Assembly (NCBI GenBank): GCA_001910725.1
Contig: MJGA01000053.1
Coordinates: forward strand, 50,888 to 114,887
DNA length: 64,000 nucleotides
Source: Phanerodontia chrysosporium
Taxonomy: Eukaryota > Basidiomycota > Agaricomycetes > Polyporales > Phanerochaetaceae
Direction: 5' to 3'
This document shows positions 21,906 to 32,564 of the stretch, one piece after another. Below the pieces are notes generated by a model. The model was not told the origin of the DNA. It saw nothing but the letters and a program-made list of their open reading frames with translations, and searched no databases. Position numbers and translations under genes: made by a program. Each line of letters opens with the position of its first letter. The first letter of the stretch is position 1.

Positions 21906-22763
21906 AAAAAATTAAACCCCCTATACTTTTTTGTCTTTGTCTTTGGTACTAATTGGCCTATATATAGTTATTTCTAGCGTAGCTTTTACAAACTTTAATC
22001 TTAGCCCTAATCCAAATTACTCTCAGAAAATATAATTCCGGGTTCTCAAATTTGTATCTTTAGTTACAAAATTGCTAACTAATTTAGTAGGCTTATAAAA
22101 AAAAAAATTTTTATTTGGGCCTAGGCTTAATAAAAATTTTAGTTTTCCAATCTAAAATTTTTATAAGTACGGCAGAAAACTAAAATTTTTTTTTTATTAA
22201 GGCTTTGCTAATAAAAAAAAATTTTTATTTGGGCCTAGGCACTCAAATTTTTGGGCCCTACGGAGGTAATAAAGTTATAATTTTTTAGAGCAGCATAAAA
22301 ATTCTTAACAGTTAATCATTTTGTTTTTTTAAGCCAGGCTAGTAAATATTAAGTACTTTTAAAACTAACTATACTAAATACAGAAGTAGCAATAATTATT
22401 AATGAGCATTACTAGTTTATAATAATATTAGGCCTCTAACAACCGTCACAAAACAACAAAATTTTTTGTTTTGTTTTGTTTTGTTTTGTTTTGTTTTGTT
22501 TACTCCAAAGGCCTTTTTCTCCCAGATACAATTTTAACTTTTACTCGCAGCTATTCTAAATTCAGTCTGCGAAACAGAAGCATATTAGTTTGGTAGTTGA
22601 AAACATAATTAAGGAACAACTAAAATAGAATGTTAAATATTAACTCTCAAAGCTCTCAAAGCTAAAGGTCAAAAGAAAAAAGGCTTTTAAATTAGTAGCC
22701 TTAGGGCAATAAGCGTGCAAAACTAATAAAATAATTATAAGAAGCATATATTAATTTACATAC
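21906..22763. repeat. rns-trnV spacer
   Basis: Composite module at ~22065-22285 (TTGCTAACT, TTTGGGCCTAGGC, AAAACTAAAATTTTT, GGGCCCTACGGAGGTAATAA, TATAATTTTTT) that recurs at 23090, 24190, 28380, 42515, 61950 and 62445. A (TTTTG)n microsatellite runs 22465-22501. No gene. Confidence 0.65.
22465..22501. repeat. (TTTTG)n microsatellite
   Basis: Seven or so uninterrupted GTTTT units; likely length-variable. Confidence 0.9.
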
Positions 22764-22835
22764 GGAGGAGTTTAGCTGAGTGGTTTAGCAACAATTTTAC
22801 ACGTTGTAGACAGGGGTTCGAATCCCTTACCTCCT
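22764..22835 (+). tRNA. trnV: tRNA-Val (UAC)
   Basis: Acceptor GGAGGAG/TACCTCC with one mismatch and one G-U, anticodon loop TTTACAC (TAC) in stem ACAAT/GTTGT, T-arm AGGGG-TTCGAAT-CCCTT. Confidence 0.9.
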
Positions 22836-23588
22836 AACAAATATTTAATTTATTTTTATTTTTTAACGTTGCATCATTCCCTAATTCGCACTTTTCCTTA
22901 AGTAGTAACTATCTAAATAAGATTAGTAATAATAATTTAATAAAATTTTTATTATAAAAATTTTTGCTACCCTTTAGCATTACTGCTCTAACCCTTAGCC
23001 TAGGCTACCAGGAAACGAAACGAAACAGACTCGCAAAATAATTTATCTTTAAATTAAATTAATTTTTTTTGTCTAAAAGTACTAAATTGCTAACTCCGCT
23101 CAGCCTAATTTAGTTAAGTAAGGCTTAATTAGTCTTTGGTAAATTTTATTTGGGCCTAGGCAGAAAACTAAAATTTTTATTAGGGCTTTGCTAATAAAAA
23201 AAAAATTTTTATTTGGGCCTAGGCTGCCTAGGCACTCAAATTTTTGGGCCCTACGGAGGTAATCAAGTTATAATTTTTTATAAGCACTTATATAATTCAA
23301 ATTTTTATAAAGTACTAACCTTACGGCATAGCGACCTCAAAAGCATCAAATTATTAATTTTATAAATATTTATAAGGTCCATAAAAATTTATAACTATAA
23401 ATTTTTATTAGCTCTATTTCTTTCGCTTCGTGTTAGAGTAAAAAAAAAAACAAAGACGTCTAAATTTATTAGCGGTAAATATAATTTATCTTTAAATTCT
23501 TTATTTAAGGGCTAGGCTTAGCTAAATTTATTAATTTGTTTTGTTATTGCTAAGAGTTATTTTAATTATTTTTTGTTTTTTTTTGATC
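22836..23588. repeat. trnV-trnL spacer
   Basis: Contains the composite CCTAGGC/GGGCCC/TACGGAGG module (23095-23285) and an AATAATTTATCTTTAAATTA hairpin (~23038). No gene. Confidence 0.6.
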
Positions 23589-23673
23589 ACGAGTGTGCCG
23601 AAAAGGAAGCCGGGTGACTTTTAGGAAGTCACGATATACCAATATCGTAAGAGTTCAAATCTCTTTACTCGTA
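23589..23673 (+). tRNA. trnL: tRNA-Leu (UAG)
   Basis: Class II tRNA: acceptor ACGAGTG/TACTCGT, anticodon stem TGACT/AGTCA with loop TTTAGGA (TAG), long variable arm CGATAT-ACCA-ATATCG, T-arm AAGAG-TTCAAAT-CTCTT. Confidence 0.94.
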
Positions 23674-24436
23674 ATATAGTAGATATAATTAAAAAAAATA
23701 AAACTATATTAAAAATTTAATTGTCTATTTACCAAAGACATCTAAAGATGTCTTAAATTTTATAAGTACGGCATTAAATTTTATTATTAAGGCGCTTTAA
23801 CTTAAATAAATAATTTAATAATTATCTATAAAAAAAAAAATTGGATTAAAGCAGCTGTTTTTATTATTTTTCTCATTAGCTCTTAGTTCCTTATCCTAGG
23901 CTTAGTACTTGTTATTCAGCAAGCCCTCTACTAAATTCTAAATAATTAGTTAGCCTAATACAAGTATTAAGTTTTATCTATATTATTCACTTTAGTTCTA
24001 CTAAATTTTATTAATTTATTTTTATATTTTTGTATGGATTAAACCAAAAAATCACTTCGCTTTTTTCCACTCTCTCGCTAGCTTTGTATCGGTCTACAAA
24101 AGACAAAGACACAAAAATTTATAAATAGTTACAATTGTAAGATTGTAACTATTTACTTTAGCAAGGGCCAAAGGGCAGTAAAGTTGTCCTTACAAAATTG
24201 CTAACTAATTTAGTTAAGTAAGGCTTAATTAGTCTTTGGTAAATTTTATTTGGGCCTAGGCAGAAAACTAAAATTTTTGGGCAGGTAATAAATTTATAAT
24301 TTTTTATAGCGGAAGGCTACTATCAAAATTAGTACTAATTTTATTAGTAAGGCACTATATTCATTTTATTAATAAGAAATTAAATCATAAAAATACTCCA
24401 TACTTCTTCACATTAAGGGGTAATTAATTATTATAA
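23674..24436. repeat. trnL-trnR spacer
   Basis: Hairpin modules near 24100-24320, including the AATAGTTACAATTGTAAGAT palindrome also seen at ~7955 and ~44763. No gene. Confidence 0.55.
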
Positions 24437-24507
24437 TGTCCTCATGCTAATGGTTAGCAATTTGTCTTCGAAACAAACTTTTATTGGTTCGACTCCAATG
24501 GGGGCAA
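24437..24507 (+). tRNA. trnR: tRNA-Arg (UCG)
   Basis: Acceptor TGTCCTC/GGGGGCA (two G-U pairs), anticodon stem TTTGT/ACAAA with loop CTTCGAA, i.e. anticodon TCG (CGN arginine), T-arm ATTGG-TTCGACT-CCAAT. Confidence 0.88.
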
Positions 24508-25045
24508 AAAGTTAACAAACCAAAAATTTTTAACTAAAATAAGCTAAATAAATAAAATTTAAAATAATAAGGTATCAAGGTTAAAATCTTAGAATATCCG
24601 TAGCTGCTTTAGCATCATGCAATAAAAAAAGGTTATATTGTATAACCTATTATTATTTTAATTGAGTGATAAATTATTTCAAATTTTCTAATTAGCTATT
24701 GTACTTTAACTATTAATATAAATATTTTTTATATAAAATATTTAATATTAACATTTATATAATAAAACGTATGTATATTATTAAATAAGTGCTTAGTTAA
24801 ATGACTAATTAAAATTAGTCTTAGTACTTAGAGTATTTCGGTAATCCATTTCTAACTATTCTTCTTATTACTGCTTCTAATCATAAAGTAATAAATAAGA
24901 ACGTAGCTATACCTACTCAAATTATAAGTATTATAGCTACTACCCTAAATAATCAAATAAATATATTCTACAACTCCAGCCCACTAGAGGAATCTAAATA
25001 GGAGAGATTTTTTAACAAAAATTTTAATTTTTTTAAACTAAACCA
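24508..25045. other. trnR-rps3 spacer
   Basis: AT-rich spacer; no conserved gene. On the minus strand a ~46-codon frame (24971 to ~24830) is open only if TGA is read as Trp; it is treated as a weak observation. The last ~30 bases before rps3 are T-rich. Confidence 0.4.
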
Positions 25046-26269
25046 ATGAAAATAACTAAATTATTAAAATTTAAAGGCCTAAATAAAAAACCAACCTTAA
25101 GATCAAATATAGGCCCCTTTTACTCAGGATTATTAAATAAACAAATAGATTTATCTAAAAACACAACAAAAGTAAACTCACAAAGTAAATTTGCCAATGC
25201 AAAATTAAGCCAAGAAAAAAGTAAATTAACTGCAAATGTCACAGAAGAAAAAAGTTTAAAAAATAGAGTATTAGTTATAACAAAATTAAATAACAAAATA
25301 AATAGATTATTATCAATAAATAGATTTAATTTAGGTAAAATCGGTGCTTTGGATGCGACTACTAACTCTAATGTAATGGTTAAAACTGTTAATTCTGGAG
25401 TTGTGTTAAACAAATCTAAATCTTCAGAAGTCTCTAATATCAAAAATATCTTAGATTATAAACCTACCCCAGACTTAGGAAAAAACAAAAAGTACGAATT
25501 TGGGAGCAGAGGAAGTAGACTTAGAAATTTCAGCAATAGTAATTACTTAAAACCAATTACTACCTTTGATCCAGAAATAGCTCAATTTCAAAATATTGTC
25601 TATAATTTTAATAATAATAAAAAAAAATTTAAAATAAATTCTATTTTAGAAAATTCATTTTATACTTTGAAAAGTTTAATAGGTAGCCCTGTTTATGAAA
25701 TTACACCTAATAATATAACTATTAATTTATTTTACTATTTAAAAAAAAATAGATCTTATCGGTTAAATCTTTTAAAATTTTTAAGTAAACCACATTTATT
25801 AAAACATAGAATATTAATACTTAAATATTTAAAATCTTTAATATTTGTTTTAAGTAAAAAATTTAATAAACCAATTAACCTTGATTTAACTAGACTATTC
25901 CATCCTACTTTAGATAGTAAAATTTCTGCAAATGCTTTAGGTTTAATTGCTAATAAATTACAACAAAAGTTTTTAAGACTTTCATTCCAATTTTTTGATT
26001 CAGCTAAAATTAAAAACCCACGGGAAAGATTTAAAAATGTTAGCAAAAACATAAATTCAACAAAACTTGCTTTCATTACAGGTATTAACCTTAAAAAAGG
26101 AGGTAGATTGATAACACAACCTATTATACCTAAATTAACAACTAAAATTATGCAAATTGGTACCATAAATAGAGCTAATACTGATTTTGTTACTACTTCT
26201 AGATATACTGCTAAAAGTAAGAGAGGTGCTTTTAGTATTACTGTTACAATGGGTCATAAATTTTTCTAA
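25046..26269 (+). CDS. rps3: ribosomal protein S3 (mitochondrial small subunit)
   Basis: 407-residue, lysine- and asparagine-rich protein of the var1/S3 type that fungi keep in mtDNA; it binds the head of the small ribosomal subunit. The variable N-terminal ~200 residues are followed by the conserved half: PVYEITPNNITINLFYY, a basic helix-rich middle, then GINLKKGGRL and the C-terminus RGAFSITVTMGHKFF. ATG 25046 is the first in frame. It is free-standing, not inside an rnl intron, which favours a basidiomycete over most ascomycetes. No LAGLIDADG insertion inside. Confidence 0.88.
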   Translation: MKITKLLKFKGLNKKPTLRSNIGPFYSGLLNKQIDLSKNTTKVNSQSKFANAKLSQEKSKLTANVTEEKSLKNRVLVITKLNNKINRLLSINRFNLGKIGALDATTNSNVMVKTVNSGVVLNKSKSSEVSNIKNILDYKPTPDLGKNKKYEFGSRGSRLRNFSNSNYLKPITTFDPEIAQFQNIVYNFNNNKKKFKINSILENSFYTLKSLIGSPVYEITPNNITINLFYYLKKNRSYRLNLLKFLSKPHLLKHRILILKYLKSLIFVLSKKFNKPINLDLTRLFHPTLDSKISANALGLIANKLQQKFLRLSFQFFDSAKIKNPRERFKNVSKNINSTKLAFITGINLKKGGRLITQPIIPKLTTKIMQIGTINRANTDFVTTSRYTAKSKRGAFSITVTMGHKFF

Positions 26270-27339
26270 TTTAATTAAATTTTAATTTATTAAAATTTTT
26301 ATTTAGGGCTGAGTTACTCCCTACCCAATACTTCAAAGGTTATAAAACAGTCCAAACCTGGTCTTAGTTGATTAAGGGGTTGGATGGTGTGACTGGAATA
26401 GTTAAAGGTTTTATTGCATTTTTATTGAAGAACTGAGGTTAGAGCTTACCCTCCATTTTTCCTGTACCCTATCTTCAAATTATAAGTTAACCTGTAATAA
26501 TCAGTATTTTCTTATGATCATACCTACCCCCCCTTTTGGTTATATTAACTCGTGGAAATTTCCTTCTTTCTTCTAATAATAAAATTATTTCACCTTTATA
26601 GTTTAGAAAGCGCAGCTTAATCCAAGGTTTCCTGTCACAAGTCTCTCCTATCCAAAATGTTATCTTAGAGTCTTTGTCTTTGTCTTTGTCTTTGGTAAAT
26701 TATAACTTTATTATCATTTTTTATAGTACTAATTTTTTTAAGTACGCTCTAACACAAATGTCGCGTTACAGGTTCACGTCTATTGAGGTAAAGCTAGTAA
26801 ACGTGGGAAAATAATTGATTATTTTAGATTAAGGGAGCTAGGTATAAATATTTAAAACTATAGAGCCCACAAGGTGTACTTAATTTATACAAATTTATAA
26901 TTATATTAATCCTAACGAGAGCTAAATAAAGGTTTTGTTAATAAGAGTAGCAATATCTCACAAATATACATAATTATATTTATTAATTAAATTCTCTCAA
27001 ATTAGCTCCTAATAAAAATAATAAGTTGTGATAATTTATTATCACAACTTACTTTATCTAGCTAGATAAAGTTAAAAATGAATATATATTCATTTTTACC
27101 CTTAAGGGTTAAAATTTAAGAGTAAATTTTAATTATTATTTTTTTATGGTGCAATCGCTATATCAAATTAGCTAAAGACATCTATAGATGTCTTTGTCTT
27201 AGTCTTTGGTAAATTATAATAAAGTTATAATTTTTTATAGTACTTTAGTACTAATTAGCCAGGGTATTATTATAACAATCTACTAAAGTATTTTCTACTA
27301 CTCTATTTTAGAGTTATTTAGATTAATTCGTGGATATTT

Positions 27340-27400
27340 TATATTATTACTTATATAAATTTAAGGAAGAGGTTCAATTCCTCTGGGGTTTTCTCGCGAC
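27340..27400 (+). other. tRNA-like 3' half (possible tRNA relic)
   Basis: GAAGAGG-TTCAATT-CCTCTGGGG forms a perfect five-pair T-arm with canonical loop, but no matching acceptor strand or D-arm stands upstream. Either a tRNA remnant or chance. Confidence 0.25.
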
Positions 27401-27614
27401 TTGTTAGTTAAACCTTCAGTAGACCAAAGGTCGGAAGGAGCGATTTTTTTTTTTTTTAATTTTAAGTGGTGTTACTTTAAATTGATAAGCATATACTAGG
27501 TTTTAGTCGCTGAAGCTCTCTGTATCCTAGTCTAGATTTATTAATATAGATATATATCTAGACTAGGTTCCTAGAAAAAGGTCGAATTCAAAACTAGTTA
27601 ATGGCCTTCTCTCC

Positions 27615-27662
27615 GAAGGCCCGAAGGCCCGAAGGCCCGAAGGCCCGAAGGCCCGAAGGCCC
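27615..27662. repeat. GAAGGCCC tandem array
   Basis: Six copies of the 8-base unit, preceded by TTCTCTCC exactly as in the four-copy array at 7228-7261 (inside cox3 intron 1). Confidence 0.9.
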
Positions 27663-28062
27663 GCTTTAGTCGCTAGCGGTAAATTTTATTTAATATAAAA
27701 TTTTTATTAGTACGGCTTAATAAAAATTTTAGTGCCGTACGGCCCAATCTAAAATTTTTATAAGTACGGCAAAGAGAGTTTTTATAAAATTTTATTTATT
27801 TTTGGGGCCCCTTTATTAATTATTAAAAAAAATGAATATTTTTTATTTTTATTTTTCTCTTGGTTAAACCTACTTGATATTCTTTATAATATCTTGTTTA
27901 AGCCTTTCGTCTGTTTAAAGATTAATTTTACTCTATTTTTATAATTCCTTACAGTGCTCCAGTGGAAGTAGTGGGAGTAGTGGGATAACTGCCAGACCTC
28001 CACTATCTCAAATTTTTGGGCCGTACTTAGTAGTTGCCGTATGCGATAAAATTTTGCTAATA

Positions 28063-28203
28063 AAATTTTTATATAAAAATTTGTATCTAAAGATCCAAAT
28101 ATAATTAGTCCGGCTTCCTAGGCACTAATGATTAAATTTTTATATAAAAATTTGTATCTAAAGATCCAAATATAATTAGTCCGGCTTCCTAGGCACTAAT
28201 GAT
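28063..28203. repeat. 71-bp direct tandem duplication
   Basis: Two head-to-tail, essentially identical copies of a segment that starts AAATTTTTATATAAAAATTT and ends CCTAGGCACTAATGATT; a recent duplication of one hairpin module. Confidence 0.9.
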
Positions 28204-29051
28204 AAAAATTTTATATGTACGATTAAAAAAATTAGTACTCTCAAAAATTATAATAAAGTTATAATTTTACCAAAGACAAAGAGATCTATTGATAAAAATT
28301 TTATAAGTACGGCAAAGAAGCCGCCGCTAAAAAATAAAAAAATTTTAACATAGAGTCTAGCAAATAGTCCTTACAAAATTGCTAAGCTCTAGCCTAATTT
28401 AGTTAAGCCTTAAGTTATAAAAAAAAAAAAATTTTTATTTGGGCCTGGCAAGGCAGAAAACTAAAATTTTTGGGCCCTTTATAAAAATTTTATTTAATAT
28501 AAAATTTTTATTAGTACTTATAAAAATTTTAGTGCCTAGGCCCAAAATTTTTATTAGGGCAAAGGAGGTAATCAAGTTATAAATTTTTATAGCTGTAGGC
28601 TACTATCAAAATTAGTACTCATTTTATTAGAACTAATTTTTAATGCTTGGCTTACTTATCTTTAGTCTTTGGTAAATTATAATAAAGTTATAATTTTGGA
28701 TAGTAGCGGTACATTTTACCCTTTACTCTAATTTTAAGATAAATTATTTTTTTAAGGCACCGAACAAATATTTTATTAATAGTAGACATAGTTGAAGCTA
28801 GGCTAATTTTTAATTCTTTATGTGCAGCTTCAACTAAAGCTACACATTTATTTAGCCAGCGCTAGGTCTTTACCTACAAAATTTTTTTATACTTTAGCTT
28901 ATAAGGTTTCTTGCGGTAAACATCAGGTAAGGAATTTAAATTGAAAACTCACAATTTTCAATTTAGTCAGAGTCAGTTAATCTTATAACAAAGTATAATT
29001 TATAAATTATATTTTATAAATTATGCAGGCTACTAATTATTTTATATTTAA

Positions 29052-29681
29052 ATGAAAAATCTTTTTATCGATATTTTAGCTTTTGGTGCTCTTCTTTCTA
29101 GTGTTTTAGTTATTACTTCTAAAAATCCAGTTATAGCTGTTATTTTTTTAATTTCTGTGTTTATTAATGCTGCAGGATACTTAATTCTATTAGGAATAGG
29201 ATTTATTGGTATTTCTTATATAATTTTATATGTAGGTGCTATTGCAGTATTATTTTTATTCGTTATCATGCTTCTTAATATTAGATTAAGTGATCTGTTA
29301 GAAGCTGGTTCTCAATATACTAAAAATATTCCTTTAGCATTAGCTATTGGTTTAGTATTTATTTATGAAATCTTTACTATAATCCCATTCAGAATTAACG
29401 ATGTATCTTTAATTTCTTCTTTATTAAATTTAATCACAAACTTAAATGGATTATTTTTAAATTCAGATATTTCAACAGTAAATGTAGTTTATAATACAAT
29501 TAATCCTATATTAGCTGATTCTACTTTTACTAATTTCACACAAATTCAGGCACTAGGTCAAAGTTTATATACTTTTGGGGCCTTTTGGTTAATTATTACA
29601 AGTGTAATCTTATTATTAGCAATGGTTGCTCCTATTTTCATTACTCATAAATCAAACAAACCAAGTGAGCAACAGGTATAG
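29052..29681 (+). CDS. nad6: NADH dehydrogenase subunit 6
   Basis: Membrane subunit of complex I, 209 aa with five predicted helices. Conserved segments: N-terminal LAFGALLSSVLVITSKNPV, then YIILYVGAIAVLFLFVIMLL (the pi-bulge helix region of the family), and the C-terminal helix WLIITSVILLLAMVAPIFI. Start ATG 29052, stop TAG. No intron. It stands alone between long spacers. Confidence 0.95.
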   Translation: MKNLFIDILAFGALLSSVLVITSKNPVIAVIFLISVFINAAGYLILLGIGFIGISYIILYVGAIAVLFLFVIMLLNIRLSDLLEAGSQYTKNIPLALAIGLVFIYEIFTIIPFRINDVSLISSLLNLITNLNGLFLNSDISTVNVVYNTINPILADSTFTNFTQIQALGQSLYTFGAFWLIITSVILLLAMVAPIFITHKSNKPSEQQV

Positions 29682-30544
29682 TTTAAAAAATGGTTAAAAT
29701 ACTAATGTCTAGCACTGCGTTAGCTGGCTACCTAAAAAAAATGTTATCATAGAGTCTTTAGTCTTTGGTAAATTATAATAAAGTTATAAATTTTTATAGT
29801 ACTAATTTTTTTAAGTACGCTGTCTCGCTTGCGTCGCTTGCGCACAAAACAAAGACAAAAAAAAAATTTTTTTTTTTATTATTTATTTTTCCCTACACTT
29901 AAGTAAGGAGTCGTACAGCGCTAGGTACAACAGTTTTATTTATTTATCTCATTTTTTTTATTAGAGGTAAGCTCACTGTAAGATTCGCTAATGCGTTTTT
30001 AATTTTAGTTTTGCTTTTCTGTGCTTCAACCTGGAAGGGTTTAATGATCTTAATCCCCCTTTTTAATTTTTATTTTATAACTTAGTTTGATGTAATGTAA
30101 TTGAAGTATCTTTAATTATTAAAGATTTAAGTAATTTAAATGATACATCTTTATTGTTTGTACCGCTCCTATACAAAATTATAACTTTATTATCATTTTT
30201 TACTACTTATTTAAACCTTTAATTTTTATTACTTCGTGACCATCTAGGGTTAACCCCCTAAACTTTCGGAGCTCAAATTTACAGCTTCTTTAGAATAAAC
30301 TAAGAGAGATCAAGACGAAGAGTATTAAAGTCTAATTGTATTCAAGGGGTAATATCTATCAGGGATACAAAACTTTAAAGCTAATACCTTATTTAGTCGC
30401 AGCTCCCTTTTTTGTTTCTTTATTAGAAGAGATATCTTCTATCTGATTGCTTTTAAATTTACAAGTTGTTTTTAAGTGATTTCCTGACGTTCGTTAGGTA
30501 TTTAGTTTTTATTGATTTTCAATATTTAACACTTTTAACTTGTC
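29682..30544. repeat. nad6-ORF124 spacer
   Basis: The module AAAATGTTATCATAGAGTCT, TTTGGTAAATTATAATAAAG lies at 29738-29820. The rest is T-rich with no gene. Confidence 0.55.
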
Positions 30545-30919
30545 TTGTGTAGAACTTTGTTTTATTTTATTATTATTAATTTTATACAGTATATTTTAAA
30601 TTTTTTAGGTATTAATAATGTTTTAGATGTGAGCGAGGGAAATGTTTTTGTACAATTTTTAAGTATTATTATTTTATTATCTATTTTTATAGTTATTTGT
30701 TTATTGAATGTTTTATTTTATTTTCTAATTATTTATCTTGTAGATGATCTTAGATTATTAGATAAATACATTAATAAACTTCCTGGATGGGGTTTAACTA
30801 TTATTAATTTTTATATAAAAACTAGAAAATTATTTATTATTTATGAAGTTTGTTTTGCTTTGTTTATTACGTTTACTATTATTTGGTTATGCTCTAGAAT
30901 TGTTATAGGTGCTATGTAA
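30545..30919 (+). CDS. small membrane protein, 124 aa, unknown
   Basis: Unrecognised function. Two hydrophobic regions (residues ~35-70 and ~100-122) flank a short charged linker, LVDDLRLLDKYINKLPGWG followed by NFYIKTRKL. The same layout is seen in the broken ORF at 10395-10824 (YFNLE-KF-KLR). The start is TTG/GTG-like; no in-frame ATG at the beginning, so the N-terminus is uncertain. It precedes the 404-aa ORF by 280 bases. Confidence 0.45.
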   Translation: MCRTLFYFIIINFIQYILNFLGINNVLDVSEGNVFVQFLSIIILLSIFIVICLLNVLFYFLIIYLVDDLRLLDKYINKLPGWGLTIINFYIKTRKLFIIYEVCFALFITFTIIWLCSRIVIGAM

Positions 30920-31197
30920 TTTTAATTGTTCTGCGGTTGTTTAGTCTTGTTAAATTAAATTATTAATTTATTAACAATACAATTATACTCATTTACTCTT
31001 GTTCTATTTTCTTGTTTAATATATATATAAAATATATAACTAGTTCTTATTGGTAACTCTAAATCGGATTTAGGTTATTAAATTAAAACTAAATATAATA
31101 CCTTCTTGTTTTCTTATTTTGTTTGATATGTTTAATTCTATAAATAAGTTAGGTAGTATAAAAGTTGTATATGTTTTCCTATTAAATATCTTCTGAG

Positions 31198-32412
31198 GTG
31201 ATATTTAATAAAATTTCTTTTTCCTCATCTTTGTTTACAAAAAAAAAAAACACAAAAATGCAAATAAATTGTATAAGAAATTATGATTCAAATTTTTATT
31301 TGAAGAGCTCTTTGTTAATCTGTAGCTTTATTCATTCTAATGATAATACAAGATTTAAGTCTATAGATCCTAGACTAATTAGTTTGTCTGATAATAAATT
31401 TACCAGATTAAATAGTTCTATTTTAAAGTTAAAATGTAATATTTTTGATATATTTAGAATAGTTCAACAGGTTTATTATGATACAGATGCTTATGTTAAA
31501 GTAGGGTTAGTTAGTTTAAATATATATTTGATTGTACATCCTGATACTCGTTGCCACTTTATGAAAAGTAGGATTCCAGTAGACTTTCTACCGGTCAAAT
31601 TGCATATGTATACGTACGATCAATTCTTTAGTGAGATTGTTGGGAGTGTTCATGATGTAGATAGTCCTAAACGTAAAAAATTTTTAAATAGTCTAAAGGA
31701 TAGTATTTTTATTTTTGAAGATACTGATTGGTACATTTTACAATTGGCTTTTAAAATGTCTTTAATTATTTTAAGTGGTGGTTCTAATACCAAGAAACAA
31801 TATTTATCTACTATAGAATATAGATTGTCACAATTTTTAATTGCTACTTTTGTATATAATAAAATAGATTTATCAAAAATTATAGAAACAGCTCATAGTT
31901 CATTAACTCGTCGATTGAATCCTTTAATGCGATTACGAGAGTTAGCTAGAACGGCAAATACAGATGCGATAAGGTTTGTCTCTGTTTCACGAAAGGATCA
32001 GGAGTCTTATGAAATAAGTTCTGAGGTAAAATTTCAGATAATAGATATATTACGTAATAATTATACTCTATTGGATGTAATTAAACAGACTTCTATCACT
32101 ATTCAAAGAGGGTTCCCTGGTTTTAATTTTTATTATTATCATCCTGATGGGGTTTTTAAATTGTTGTATGATGTGGAACCTTTGAGTTCCATAGAAAAAA
32201 GATTTAGTCAAAACTTATCTCAAAAGCCTAAAAATAAAGATGTTAGTACTAGAAAGTACCATACTTCCTCTTTAAATACTAGCTTCAAACCTGCAGTATC
32301 TAATCTTATTAAAGTTAAACCTATTTATTTCAAACCGTTTTATAGTTCTTATACTATTAAAAGCTTATTAAGTGAGCAAAATATAGTCTTATATATTAAC
32401 AAACCTTTCTAG
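31198..32412 (+). CDS. unknown protein, 404 aa
   Basis: Unrecognised. GTG at 31198; the first ATG in frame is at 31258 (MQINCIRNYDS). Soluble, mildly basic, mostly helical in appearance, with no transmembrane segment except one short hydrophobic stretch (residues ~97-112), and no motif of polymerases, HEGs or ribosomal proteins that I can see. Near the C-terminus stands RKYHTSS, a string like the mitochondrial targeting cleavage region of nuclear proteins or the ends of some plasmid-derived proteins; meaning unknown. A 45-codon ORF follows at 32427. Confidence 0.45.
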   Translation: MIFNKISFSSSLFTKKKNTKMQINCIRNYDSNFYLKSSLLICSFIHSNDNTRFKSIDPRLISLSDNKFTRLNSSILKLKCNIFDIFRIVQQVYYDTDAYVKVGLVSLNIYLIVHPDTRCHFMKSRIPVDFLPVKLHMYTYDQFFSEIVGSVHDVDSPKRKKFLNSLKDSIFIFEDTDWYILQLAFKMSLIILSGGSNTKKQYLSTIEYRLSQFLIATFVYNKIDLSKIIETAHSSLTRRLNPLMRLRELARTANTDAIRFVSVSRKDQESYEISSEVKFQIIDILRNNYTLLDVIKQTSITIQRGFPGFNFYYYHPDGVFKLLYDVEPLSSIEKRFSQNLSQKPKNKDVSTRKYHTSSLNTSFKPAVSNLIKVKPIYFKPFYSSYTIKSLLSEQNIVLYINKPF

Positions 32413-32426
32413 TAAAACATTTTTCA

Positions 32427-32564
32427 ATGTATAGTAAAGAATTAAATTTTAACTCTAGAATATTAGAACTGTTATATTCCGATGATACTAAGAAAAACAT
32501 TCAAATTAACATAGAAAATTACTTAATTTCAAATCAAAATAATTTATTGTATAGTATTATTTAA
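32427..32564 (+). CDS. possible 45-aa ORF
   Basis: ATG to TAA, MYSKELNFNSRILELLYSDD then a polar tail, 14 bases after the 404-aa ORF. Short and unrecognised; may be part of the same transcript or chance. Confidence 0.2.
   Translation: MYSKELNFNSRILELLYSDDTKKNIQINIENYLISNQNNLLYSII

Larger units (their letters stand above)
26270..29051. repeat. 2.8 kb rps3-nad6 spacer
   Basis: No conserved gene. Contents: T/C-rich stretch 26280-26650; ATAATTTATTATCACAACTT-type palindrome chain (27020-27125); a tRNA-like T-arm (~27366); a GAAGGCCC tandem array (27615-27662); hairpin modules 27670-27790; a 71-bp tandem duplication (28063-28203); composite modules 28340-28720. Confidence 0.6.

Noticed and set aside
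24437..24507. Reading this tRNA as Glu (UUC)
   Set aside because: With a seven-base loop CTTCGAA the anticodon is TCG (Arg); the Glu tRNA is at 40545.
25120..26166. Minus-strand frames opposite rps3
   Set aside because: Shadows of the AT-rich rps3 coding strand.
26280..26650. Possible RNase P RNA gene
   Set aside because: I could not find the conserved P4 strands; the region is plain C/T-rich spacer.
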